From UBA6912 sp963792895 (GTDB taxonomy: Bacteria; Actinomycetota; Acidimicrobiia; Spongiisociales; UBA5794): 64,000 nt of DNA. Below are positions 20,345-28,365 of this stretch, one piece after another (position 1 is the stretch's first letter; every line of letters starts with the position of its first letter). The notes under the pieces are model-generated. The model was not told where the DNA came from and did not search any database. It worked only from the letters and a program-made list of their open reading frames with translations. The stretch lies in assembly GCA_963792895.1 (NCBI GenBank), contig CAWBYA010000003.1, forward strand, positions 631,456 to 695,455. The letters are read 5' to 3'. The position numbers and the translations under genes are program-made.

Positions 20345-21747
20345 TCAGGTCCGTGCGGTCGACGCACGTTCCGGTGCTTCCGCCGCCGTCAGCTGGATGA
20401 CTGACATCGAGCCCGCCGCTCGGCGCGGCGCGCAACGATGCGTCACCGCCGCCGGCAACGGCGAGCTGTCTCACGATCGCCAGACCCAAGCCGGAGCCCC
20501 TTCCCGACTTGCCTCTCGAGTAGAAGCGGTCGAAGGCACGCTCGCATTCGGCTTCGCTGAGGCCCGCCCCTTGGTCGACCACGTGCAACTCCCAGCCGCC
20601 CGGCCTCTCGACGAGCGAGAGCGTGATCCGGGTCGCCGGCGGCGACGCCTCCAGCGCATTGGCCAGCAAGTTGTCGAGGATCTGTTCGACCGCCCCCGGA
20701 ACCGCAAGCGCCCATGCGGTCTCGGGGGTGACGACGTCGAGGCCGACCCCACCGTCTTCGGCGAAGATCCGCCACGCATCGCCGCGAGCTCGTGCCACGG
20801 ACGAGAGCTCCACAGGTTCGGGTTGTTGCGCCGCAGCTTCCGCTCGGGCGATGGCGAGCAACCCGTCGACGAGTCGTCCCAAGCGCTGGGTCTCGGCGAT
20901 CGCAGCTACGACAGCTGCTACGCTCCTCCGGCGCCACCGACCCTTCGAGGTTCTCGAGCCTCAAGCGGAGCGCAGTCAAAGGCGTCCGCAGCTGGTGCGA
21001 GGCATCGGCCACGAAGGCGCGCTGTGAGTCGACCAGGCGTCTCGATCCGCTCGGCCATCTCGTTGAAGGTGTGACCGAGCGAAGACAGCTCAGGGAACGT
21101 CACGCGCGGTCGGAACGCGACTGCCGAGATCGCCCCCAGCGAGGGCCTCCGCCGACTTCTCGAGGGTGCGCACCGGACGGGTGACCTGCCGGGCGAGCGT
21201 GATGCCGACGATGGTGACGGCGATCAACACCACGAGCGACAAGAGCCCGAGCCGGAGCCAGTTGTCGCGAACGGCGACGTTGAGCGTCGTCGCCGGGTAG
21301 GTGATCCGTACGGCCCCGTAGATCTTCCCGCCCGACCCGACCGGGACGGCAACATACAGCAGGTCGGTGCCGAGCGTCTCCGACGGACGCCGCCCGGAGT
21401 CTCGCTGGCCGGTCAGCGCCGTTGCGATCTCCGGCCGAGTGGAGAAATCGCGCGGCGCCGCACCGAGGTCGTCCGAGTCGGCGACGCTGATGCCGCCGGC
21501 GTTCACGATCACGATGCGTCCTCCCGGGTCCTGGGCATAGCTCGCGAGCAACGTGTCGAGCCCTACCGGCTGCGATTGCTCGAGTCCCTCCTCGGCGAGG
21601 CTGGCGACCACGGTCGCGTCCGCGCTCCATTCCGGCGATCAGGTTGTCTTGTTCTCGTGACGCGAACGTGCGGCCGAGCGGCACGATGAGGACGAGCAGT
21701 ACAAAGGCCGTGATGGCGAGGTAGGTGCCGACGAGGCGGCGTGTCAT
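20345..21747 (-). CDS. Sensor histidine kinase, several frame breaks
   Basis: Starts at ATG 21747, overlapping the response-regulator stop (ATGA). The order of parts is normal. A first membrane helix (VGTYLAITAFVLLVLIVPLG) and an extracytoplasmic sensor of about 120 residues (QDPGGRIVIVNAGGISVADSDDLG) come first. A second helix (LGLLSLVVLIAVTIVGITLA), HAMP, the phosphoacceptor H box VADASHQLRTPLTALRLRLE, the N box QILDNLLANALEAS, and the G boxes VVDQGAGLS and SGRGSGLGLAIVRQL follow. The frame moves near 21625, 21118, 21037, 20915 and 20400. The last correction gives a stop at 20345-20347. The number of lesions is high, but every domain is present once. Confidence 0.75.
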
Positions 21748-22415
21748 GCGGGCACGTCGAGGCGGAATCCGACACCGCGGATCGTCGTGATCCAGTCGGC
21801 CTCGCCCAGCTTCTTGCGCAGAGCAGCCATGTGGACGTCGAGCGTCTTCGTCGGCCCATACCAGTGGGGATCCCACACCTCGTCCATGATCTCCTCCCGG
21901 GTGCGCACCGCTCCGGGATCGTCTGCCAGGAGGCTGAGGAGGTCGAACTCCTTCGGGGTCAGCGTCACCTCGGTATCGCCGACGGTCACCCGCCGGGTGC
22001 GGCGGTCGATGGTCAGCACTCCAAGTCGCTGCATCGGGTCGTCGACGTTGGGCTCGGCGAGCGCGCTCGATGAGCGACGGTGGACGGCGCGGATGCGGGC
22101 GACGAGCTCACGGAAGCCGAAGGGTTTCACCATGTAGTCGTCGGCGCCGAGCTCGAGGAGCACCACCCTGTCGATCTCGTCGCCGCGTGCCGTCACCACG
22201 ATGATCGGCACGGTCGACCGCTCACGCATCTCGCGACAAACGTCCTTGCCGTCCATGTCCGGGAGGCCCAGGTCGAGCAACACCAGGTCTGATGCAGGAG
22301 TGGTGAGCGCTTCGGCGCCTGTGGCGACCCATGTCACGTCGAATCCCTCGCGTCGCAACCCGTCGAGCAGGGGCTCCGCGATAGAGGTGTCGTCTTCGAC
22401 GACGAGGAGGTGCAT
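21744..22415 (-). CDS. OmpR/PhoB-type response regulator
   Basis: 223 residues. The receiver domain has the acidic pocket VVEDDTS, phosphoacceptor Asp48 in VLLDLGLPDMDG, Thr in VVTARG and Lys97 in DYMVKPFGFREL. The C-terminal winged helix shows VTLTPKEFDLLSLLADDPGAVRTREEIMDEVW and TLDVHMAALRKKLG. The next gene, its cognate kinase, overlaps by four bases. The pair is divergent from the exported-protein/ApbE/ferric-reductase operon, which is the obvious candidate target. Confidence 0.93.
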   Translation of the reverse strand: MHLLVVEDDTSIAEPLLDGLRREGFDVTWVATGAEALTTPASDLVLLDLGLPDMDGKDVCREMRERSTVPIIVVTARGDEIDRVVLLELGADDYMVKPFGFRELVARIRAVHRRSSSALAEPNVDDPMQRLGVLTIDRRTRRVTVGDTEVTLTPKEFDLLSLLADDPGAVRTREEIMDEVWDPHWYGPTKTLDVHMAALRKKLGEADWITTIRGVGFRLDVPA

Positions 22416-22547
22416 TCTCGGCCGCCTCAGCGGGTCGCTCGGATCTTTGCCGAACCTTTGCTTTCGCCTTCACGGGCGCTGTACGGCGTCAGCTTACGGT
22501 GCACACAGAACATCAGATATGCCAGGACCCGCAAGGAGAACCAGGTC

Positions 22548-22903
22548 GTGAAACTCAGAAAACCACTCGGAACCACCGTCGGAGCAGTTGCGCTCACGAT
22601 CGTTGCGGCCAGCTCGGCGTTGGCGGTCAACGCCGGCATCCTCAGGCACCGCACCGACACGACGGTCGGCACCCTCGATGCCACGGTCACCACGGAGGTG
22701 GTCGACGCTCCGACCGCTTCGGACGTGCGGTACGTGATCACCTACGTGGACGACCCTGCCCAACCGCGAGCCTCACCACGGGCGCCCCGGCGCAAGCAGT
22801 TGCACCCACCTCGGCGGTGACGGTTGCCTCTCAGCCTGTCGTCGACTCTCACGACGACGACGCCTACGAGAACGAATATGAAGGCGCTGACGACGATGAC
22901 TGA
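22548..22903 (+). CDS. Small exported protein with acidic tail, one frameshift
   Basis: Starts at GTG 22548 with AAGGAG nine bases upstream. A signal peptide or anchor (LRKPLGTTVGAVALTIVAASSALAVNAG) is followed by TVGTLDATVTTEVVDAPTASDVRYVITYVDD. The frame moves near 22765 and the protein continues SLTTGAPAQAVAPTSAV, ending in a strongly acidic tail (DDDAYENEYEGADDDD). The stop overlaps the next ATG region. No FMN-binding (SGAT-type) motif is visible, although the operon encodes ApbE. Function unknown; about 118 residues. Confidence 0.55.
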
Positions 22904-23344
22904 GGACCAGGCCAGGCGAATCGCGGAGTTGCAGGCCCGTCGCACCAGCACAACGCCACAGGGTGGGGCTTCCTCGGGCCGGAGTCGAGCAACTGCCTCG
23001 AGAGGCGGGAAGCTGCACACCGCTCGAAAGAGCCGGATCTTCGCCCTCGGTTTGAGCGTGGCCGCAGCGTCGGGGCTCGCCTCCGGCATGTGGACCCAGG
23101 CCTCGCTCTCCACCAATGCTGCCTCGGCGGCGGCTGCCGACACCAAGCCGGCCGTCGCCGAGGCAGCGCCGCAGCACATCATCTACCTCCAGGTCCACCG
23201 GCCGGCCGCAACCGCCGCGCCGACTCGCTGCGTACAGCGACAACACCGCCACCGCCGACCACCGTTGCCCCCGCCCCTGCGGTTGCGCCTGCTCCAGCTG
23301 CGCCTGCACCGAAGCCTGTGACGAAGAGCAATGGCAGCAAGTGA
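22896..23344 (+). CDS. Single-span membrane protein with Pro/Ala-rich tail, one frameshift
   Basis: ATG 22896 lies inside the end of the preceding gene. The N-terminal half is cytoplasmic and basic (MTEDQARRIAELQARRTS), then a helix (IFALGLSVAAASGLASGMW) and an external part ending AAPQHIIYLQVHRPAATAAP. The frame moves near 23222 and continues into a Pro/Ala/Val tail (TTPPPPTTVAPAPAVAPAP) and KSNGSK. The stop overlaps the ApbE start. The tail resembles spacers that cross the cell wall. No catalytic domain is seen. Confidence 0.5.
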
Positions 23345-24236
23345 GGAGCGCTTCCGGGCAATGGGCGGAGCGGCGCACGTTCTCGTCGTCGGCGGCCGCG
23401 ACCTTACCCAGGCGGCCCACGACCGCATTCTCGACCTCGAGGCGCGCTGGAGCCGCTTCCGCGCCGACAGCGAGCTCTCGCTGCTCAACGGGATGCCGGG
23501 CATGCCGATCATCGTGTCGCCGGAGACCTACGAGTTGGTCGACAAAGCCGTATTCGGGTGGCGGCAGACGCGAGGGCGGTTCGACCCGACGATGCTGCCC
23601 GCGCTCGTGGCAGTCGGCTACGACCGCAGCTTCGAACTCCTTGCCGCCGATTCGCGCCAAGCTGCGCTGTCGCAGAGAGCCGCGCCCGGTTGTGCAGGCA
23701 TCGTGCTCGATCCCGCGGACCACACGGTGACGCTGCCGCTCGGCGTGACGATCGACCCGGGCGGAATCGGCAAGGGGCTTGCCGCCGACATCGTCGTGCG
23801 CGAACTGCGTGCAGCAGGCGCGGACGGCGCAATGGTGAACCTCGGCGGTGACGTTCGGGTCGTCGGCCGGTCACCTGAAGGCATCGGTTGGACCGTGTCC
23901 GTCGAGGACCCATTCGACGAGAGTTCGGAGCTGACTCGGGTGCATCTGGTGGACGGTGCAGTCGCAACGAGCAGCCGACTGCTGCGCAGGTGGCGTCGCA
24001 ACGGAGCGGACGTCCACCACCTCATCGATCCCGCAACCGGCGGGTCCATGGACGGTGACGTCGCCGCGGTCACCGTCGTTGCCGGTGAGGCGTGGTGGGC
24101 GGAGATCATGGCGAAGGCGGCGTTTGCTGCCGGACCCGCCGGTGCTGCGTCGGTGCTCGTGAATGCTGCGGCGCTGGTCGTCGACATGAACGGCCAACGC
24201 CACGCAACACCGGGATTCGTGGAGGTAGCAGCATGA
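23331..24236 (+). CDS. apbE: FAD:protein FMN transferase, ApbE family
   Basis: 301 residues. ApbE attaches FMN covalently from FAD to a Thr or Ser of extracytoplasmic flavoproteins. Family segments visible are RFRAMGGAAHVLV at the start, LEARWSRFRADSELSLLN, GRFDPTMLPALVAVGYDRSFE, GVTIDPGGIGKGLAADIVV, AMVNLGGDVRVVG and HHLIDPATGGSMDGD. No signal peptide is evident. It overlaps the previous gene by 14 bases and the next by four (ATGA). The expected partner, an FMN-binding domain protein, is not obvious in the window. Confidence 0.9.
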   Translation: MAASEERFRAMGGAAHVLVVGGRDLTQAAHDRILDLEARWSRFRADSELSLLNGMPGMPIIVSPETYELVDKAVFGWRQTRGRFDPTMLPALVAVGYDRSFELLAADSRQAALSQRAAPGCAGIVLDPADHTVTLPLGVTIDPGGIGKGLAADIVVRELRAAGADGAMVNLGGDVRVVGRSPEGIGWTVSVEDPFDESSELTRVHLVDGAVATSSRLLRRWRRNGADVHHLIDPATGGSMDGDVAAVTVVAGEAWWAEIMAKAAFAAGPAGAASVLVNAAALVVDMNGQRHATPGFVEVAA

Positions 24237-24809
24237 GCTCGCAGCTGTGGTGGTACGTCGCTCGCTCGAGCGGGATCGTGGCCTGGGCCCTCGTGACGGT
24301 GTCCGTTGTCTGGGGATTGCTCCTCTCCACGAGACTGCTCGATCGCAGACCAAGCCCGAAGTGGCTGCTCGACCTGCACCGCTATCTCGGCGGGCTCGCC
24401 GTGGTGTTCACCGGGTTTCCACTTGGTCGGGCTCGTCGCAGACACGTACGTCCATTTCGACCTGGTGAGCCTCCTCATCCCGATGGCGTCGGAGTGGAAG
24501 CCTGGGCCGGTGGCCTGGGGCATCGTGGCGCTCTACCTGTTGGGTGCCGTTGAGGTCACGTCGCTGATGATGAAGCGCATGTCCCGCAGGGTGTGGCACG
24601 GCGTCCACCTCCTCAGCTACCTGCTGTTCTGGACGGCGGCCCTGCACGGGGCGACGGCAGGCACAGACGCAGGCAATCCGTGGTACGTCGGAGGATCGGT
24701 GGCGAGCATCGTGCTCGTGTTGGTTCTGACTCTCTATCGAGCGATAGCCGGAAAGCGCTCGACGCTCGCAGCTCCGGCGCGCGTGTCCGTGTCCTCGACC
24801 CGGGCCTGA
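24233..24809 (+). CDS. Ferric-reductase-like transmembrane protein, one frameshift
   Basis: Membrane protein of about 191 residues and six helices. It begins SSQLWWYVARSSGIVAWALVTVSVVWGLLLSTRLL, then KWLLDLHRYLGGLAVVFTGFHLVGLVADTYVHFDLVSLLIP. The His in LDLHRYLGG and FHLVGL and those in VWHGVHLLSYLLFWTAALHG are candidate ligands for two haems, as in the ferric reductase/MsrQ/YedZ group. Removing one T from the TTT at about 24417-24419 joins the halves. It is coupled to apbE by ATGA. A flavin-linked transmembrane electron carrier is the likely role. Confidence 0.8.
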
Positions 24810-24868
24810 GCCGGCTCAACGGCCCGGTCCCGTCGGTAGCATCGCGGCCCCGGACCAGGTGGTACGAC

Positions 24869-25795
24869 GTGCCGACGAACGCACATCGGCTTGGCATCCG
24901 AACTCGCTCTCGTGGCGCGTTCAATGGGGGCCGCACCACTCTGCTCGTCGTGACAGCCGGTGCGCTCCTCGCTGCGGGGTGCGGTGCCGGCGCACGCGCC
25001 CCTGCATCGACGAGCTTCCCCGGCACGACGTCGACCAGCACGACGACTGTGCCGGCCACGGTTCCGACGGCCACACCATCGACCACTCTGCCCGCATCCC
25101 CTACAACGCGTCTCCCCGACGAGCCCGCACCGCTCCCGCTCGCCGGGCGCATCGTTGTGATCGATCCCGGCCACAACGGTCAGAACGCCGCACACCTCGA
25201 CGAGATCAATCGGCTCGTCGACATCGGCAACGGAACGAAGCCGTGCAACACGACCGGGACGGCCGCGGCGGGCGGCGCAACCGAGGCGCAGCTCAACTGG
25301 GACGTCGGCGTTCGGGTGCGAGACGTCTTGCACGACCTGGGCGCCGACGTCGTGCTGACCCGCACCGACAACGTCGGATGGGGCCCATGCATCACCGAGC
25401 GCGCTGCGGTGGGAAACAGAGTCGAGGCCGACGCGGTGATCTCCATCCACGCGGACGGCGGCCCAGTGGACGGCCGAGGCTTTCACGTCATCTACCCGGC
25501 GATGATTCCGGGTCTCACCGACGACATCGCAGCACCGTCGCTGCGTCTCGCCGAGCTCCTGCTCGACGCGATGGCGGAGACTGCAATGCCGATCGCCGAC
25601 TACACGGCTGTGGACGGTCTCTCGGAGCGCAGCGATCTGGGCGGGCTGAACCTGTCGGACGTACCCGTCGTGTTTCTCGAGATGGGCAACATGAAGAGCC
25701 CTGAGGATGCAGAGCTCCTCGCCCTCGCTTCCTTCCAGGACGACGTCGCAGCGGCAATTGCGACCGCAGTGTCGGCGTTTCTCGAAGATCCCTGA
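24869..25795 (+). CDS. N-acetylmuramoyl-L-alanine amidase (Amidase_3), lipoprotein
   Basis: Zn-dependent peptidoglycan amidase. After a probable GTG start at 24869 come a signal with lipobox (LLVVTAGALLAAGCGAG), a Thr/Pro-rich spacer and the catalytic domain. Zn ligands fit IVVIDPGHNGQN (His), the Glu in GGATEAQLNWDV and the His in AVISIHADG. The catalytic Glu is in VPVVFLEMGNMKSPED. It would act outside the membrane in cell-wall remodelling. The start could differ, since the first 25 residues are basic and unusual. Confidence 0.85.
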   Translation: MPTNAHRLGIRTRSRGAFNGGRTTLLVVTAGALLAAGCGAGARAPASTSFPGTTSTSTTTVPATVPTATPSTTLPASPTTRLPDEPAPLPLAGRIVVIDPGHNGQNAAHLDEINRLVDIGNGTKPCNTTGTAAAGGATEAQLNWDVGVRVRDVLHDLGADVVLTRTDNVGWGPCITERAAVGNRVEADAVISIHADGGPVDGRGFHVIYPAMIPGLTDDIAAPSLRLAELLLDAMAETAMPIADYTAVDGLSERSDLGGLNLSDVPVVFLEMGNMKSPEDAELLALASFQDDVAAAIATAVSAFLEDP

Positions 25796-25839
25796 GTCGC
25801 CGCTCCGACGGGCGGATCTCGGCGCCGTTTCAGAATCGG

Positions 25840-27093
25840 GTGACTAAATCGGGACCTGTCGTAGCCTCGACGCCAGTGCGGAGTGTTGGGGTCAACGAGG
25901 GTGAGCTCTCCCGGTTGAAGACCGGAGTCGTCACCGCGTCCGATCAGGCGGTGGAGATCGCTGCTCCCGGGTGGGTGGTTGCTCCAGGCTCACACGTCGA
26001 AACCGGCAGGCGGGGTCGACTGCTCCGCCGCCTCGGTCGTCGCCACGCCGAGAGGATCCCTCTCGAGCCCGAGGAACGTCGGGCCGTCATCGCCAGCCTC
26101 TTCCACGAAGGCTCGCGGAGGGCTGGGCACGTCCGCCGCTTCTCCACACTGATGGCGCTCTCCGTAGCGATTGCCGTGCTCGGGCTCATGGCAGACTCGA
26201 CCGCCGTCGTGATCGGAGCGATGCTCGTCGCTCCGCTGATGGGCCCCGTGCTCGCCGCGTCGGCTGCCATCGTGATGGGGTGGCCGCGACGCATGCGGGC
26301 GAGCATGAGCATCGTCGGCGCCGGCTCCGTCGCTGCGGTTGGTCTTGCCGCCGGCATCGGGGTCTTTGCTCGCGGCGAGCTCGATCCGTTGCCTACCGAG
26401 GTGCTGGCTCGCACGGCGCCGAACCTGCTCGACCTCGGCATCGCCGGTGCAGCAGGAGCGGCCGGCGCATACGCCCACGTCCGCAAGCAAGCCTCGGATG
26501 CGCTGGCGGGGGCAGCCGTCGCCGTTGCGCTGGTGCCACCGCTCTCGGTTGTCGGGCTGATGCTGCAGCTCGGCGAGTTCCGCCTCGCCGGCGGTGCGGC
26601 CTTGCTGTTCACGGTCAACGTTGCAGGAGTGCTGGCGGCGGGCTGCGCGACATTCCTCGTGGCCGGGCTCGTTCCAGGGCAGCGCCTCTTGTCGAGCGGG
26701 AGTCGCATCCAAGATGGGCTGCGCTGGGCGGCAATAGCCACGGTCATCGTTGCCCTTCCGCTCCAGTTCGGGCAGACGCACCTTCTTCCGACTCCGGTCG
26801 ACCAGGACATGATCGAGGGCGCCGTTCACCAGTGGGCGGAGGAGACCGGGCGCACCGTGGAGACCGTCGATGTGGGCGTCGACTACGAAGACGGGCTGGC
26901 GCAGGTGAATCTCGTCGTGGCAACGCCCAACGACGGTCCACCAGTCGGCGAGCTCGCCAACGCCATCGCAGAGGAGATCGACCAGCCCGTCACGGTCGAC
27001 ATCCAGGTCATGGAGACCGACCGGAGCCTGGTGAGCGTGTCCGATCCCAACCCCGAGGATGTGACGAACTCAGATGTCAGCGTCGAGGAATAG
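25840..27093 (+). CDS. DUF389-family membrane protein
   Basis: 417 residues. The central DUF389 region has about six helices: SVAIAVLGLMADSTAVVIGAMLVAPLMGPVLAASAAIVMG, then DALAGAAVAVALVPPLSVVGLMLQ and AALLFTVNVAGVLAAGCATFLV. The GAMLVAPLMGP and ALVPPLSVVG repeats are characteristic of the family. An N-terminal head of about 80 residues and an acidic C-terminal soluble domain flank the core. The biochemical role of DUF389 is not established. The start at GTG 25840 is uncertain. Confidence 0.8.
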   Translation: MTKSGPVVASTPVRSVGVNEGELSRLKTGVVTASDQAVEIAAPGWVVAPGSHVETGRRGRLLRRLGRRHAERIPLEPEERRAVIASLFHEGSRRAGHVRRFSTLMALSVAIAVLGLMADSTAVVIGAMLVAPLMGPVLAASAAIVMGWPRRMRASMSIVGAGSVAAVGLAAGIGVFARGELDPLPTEVLARTAPNLLDLGIAGAAGAAGAYAHVRKQASDALAGAAVAVALVPPLSVVGLMLQLGEFRLAGGAALLFTVNVAGVLAAGCATFLVAGLVPGQRLLSSGSRIQDGLRWAAIATVIVALPLQFGQTHLLPTPVDQDMIEGAVHQWAEETGRTVETVDVGVDYEDGLAQVNLVVATPNDGPPVGELANAIAEEIDQPVTVDIQVMETDRSLVSVSDPNPEDVTNSDVSVEE

Positions 27094-27120
27094 AAGCCAA
27101 CCAACGACGCTTCCCATCGC

Positions 27121-27501
27121 ATGGACGACACAATCACAGCAGCGCTCGAAGCCGGCGGTGTCGTGGACATCACCACGACCGGCCGCAAGAGCGGCGCACC
27201 ACGGCGCATCGAGATCTACTTCCACCACTTCGATGGCGACTACTACATCACCGGCAGGCCGGGTTTCAAGAGAGACTGGCTGGCCAACCTCGCCGCAGAT
27301 CCGCACTTCACGCTGCACCTGAAACGGGGAGTGAGGGCCGACCTGCCCGCAGCCGCCACTCCGATCGAGGACCGTGACGACCGCGCCCGCATTCTGTTCC
27401 GCATCCTCACCGAGAGCTGGGGCACCGCAGCGGAAGAGGCGAGGTCGGACCTCGACCGCTGGGTCGATGGAGCACCCTTGGTGCGCTTCACCCTCGCCTG
27501 A
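27121..27501 (+). CDS. Deazaflavin (F420)-dependent nitroreductase-family protein, DUF385
   Basis: 126 residues of split-barrel fold. DITTTGRKSGAPRRIEIYFHHFDGDYYITGRPGFKRDWLANLAADPHFTLHLK is the Ddn/DUF385 pattern, where a Gly-Arg-x-Ser-Gly-x-x-R motif binds the F420 side chain. Such enzymes use reduced F420 for quinones, nitro compounds or other substrates. Together with the LLM-class gene it implies that the host makes F420. Confidence 0.85.
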   Translation: MDDTITAALEAGGVVDITTTGRKSGAPRRIEIYFHHFDGDYYITGRPGFKRDWLANLAADPHFTLHLKRGVRADLPAAATPIEDRDDRARILFRILTESWGTAAEEARSDLDRWVDGAPLVRFTLA

Positions 27502-27513
27502 GACCCCGCTACC

Positions 27514-28161
27514 TCAGCGGGCGGGCGAGGTGATGCGGAGGTATTTGACGCCGGCGATCTCCTTGGTGCTGTCGACTTCGCGAAAGCCAAACAGCTCAGC
27601 GATCCGGTCGTGCACCTGGCGCATGAGCGGGTTGTTGGCTGCGTTCACCGCCGAGAGATAGGTGGTGCCGCCCACCCACTTGTTGAGCTGGGTGGGGAAG
27701 TCGAAGGGACCGTTGGCATTGATGCCCTTCGAACCGCTCGCCGTCTTGAAGCCTGCAGCCACGAAGTAGGGGGCATGGAGCGCACCCCAACAGCTCGTCG
27801 AATACAGCAGTCGGAAGCGATGACCGAGGTCGAGTGCCGCCAGCTCGTCCGAAAGGTCTTTGATGAGCACCTTGCCGTCGGCGAACTTGAGGCCATCGCG
27901 CAGCCCGTGGAGGTTGAGGAAGACGTCGAGCGCTTGCGTACCGACGCTCTTCGCCTGGATACGAACCCTCGTGACGAACGCCTCCCTCGTGACGGCATCG
28001 CCGGCGAGCACCGAAACCCTGCGGTAGTGCGGGGCGGTGATGTCCTTGCCGAGAGCGATGGCGTTGTCGTCGAGCCATCGGTAGAGCATCTGGTACTTCT
28101 GCGTGGTCCCCGAGACGTTGCTCACGAGCAGCATCACGCGGTCATCCTTGGTGACGGGCAT
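27514..28161 (-). CDS. Putative caspase-like (clan CD) protein, stand-alone
   Basis: 215 residues and no family that I can name with certainty. Two features stand out. ALDVFLNLHGLRDGL places a His-Gly (H85, G86) after a hydrophobic strand, and about 39 residues later FRLLYSTSCWGALHA places a Cys (C124) after another hydrophobic strand. This is the spacing and context of the catalytic His and Cys in clan CD peptidases, including CHAT and metacaspase domains. No signal peptide or fused domain is present. It converges with the F420-type gene. An alternative is an uncharacterised family with a chance resemblance. Confidence 0.55.
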   Translation of the reverse strand: MPVTKDDRVMLLVSNVSGTTQKYQMLYRWLDDNAIALGKDITAPHYRRVSVLAGDAVTREAFVTRVRIQAKSVGTQALDVFLNLHGLRDGLKFADGKVLIKDLSDELAALDLGHRFRLLYSTSCWGALHAPYFVAAGFKTASGSKGINANGPFDFPTQLNKWVGGTTYLSAVNAANNPLMRQVHDRIAELFGFREVDSTKEIAGVKYLRITSPAR

Positions 28162-28365
28162 TACATCCTCCCGGGGGATTCGACCCCACCATCATGCCCG
28201 ATGGAATCGGGCATTGGCGTGGATTCGGCCAATGATTCTGCGCCGACGTTGGGTGCAGCGGAGAGCCGGGCGCCTCGAGGTGCTTTCGATCGTGACCAAC
28301 GATCGCGCGGGAGGTCCCTCGTGCGCTGCTCTCCTCCACCCGTCGCTTGGGCGGGGAGCAGGATC

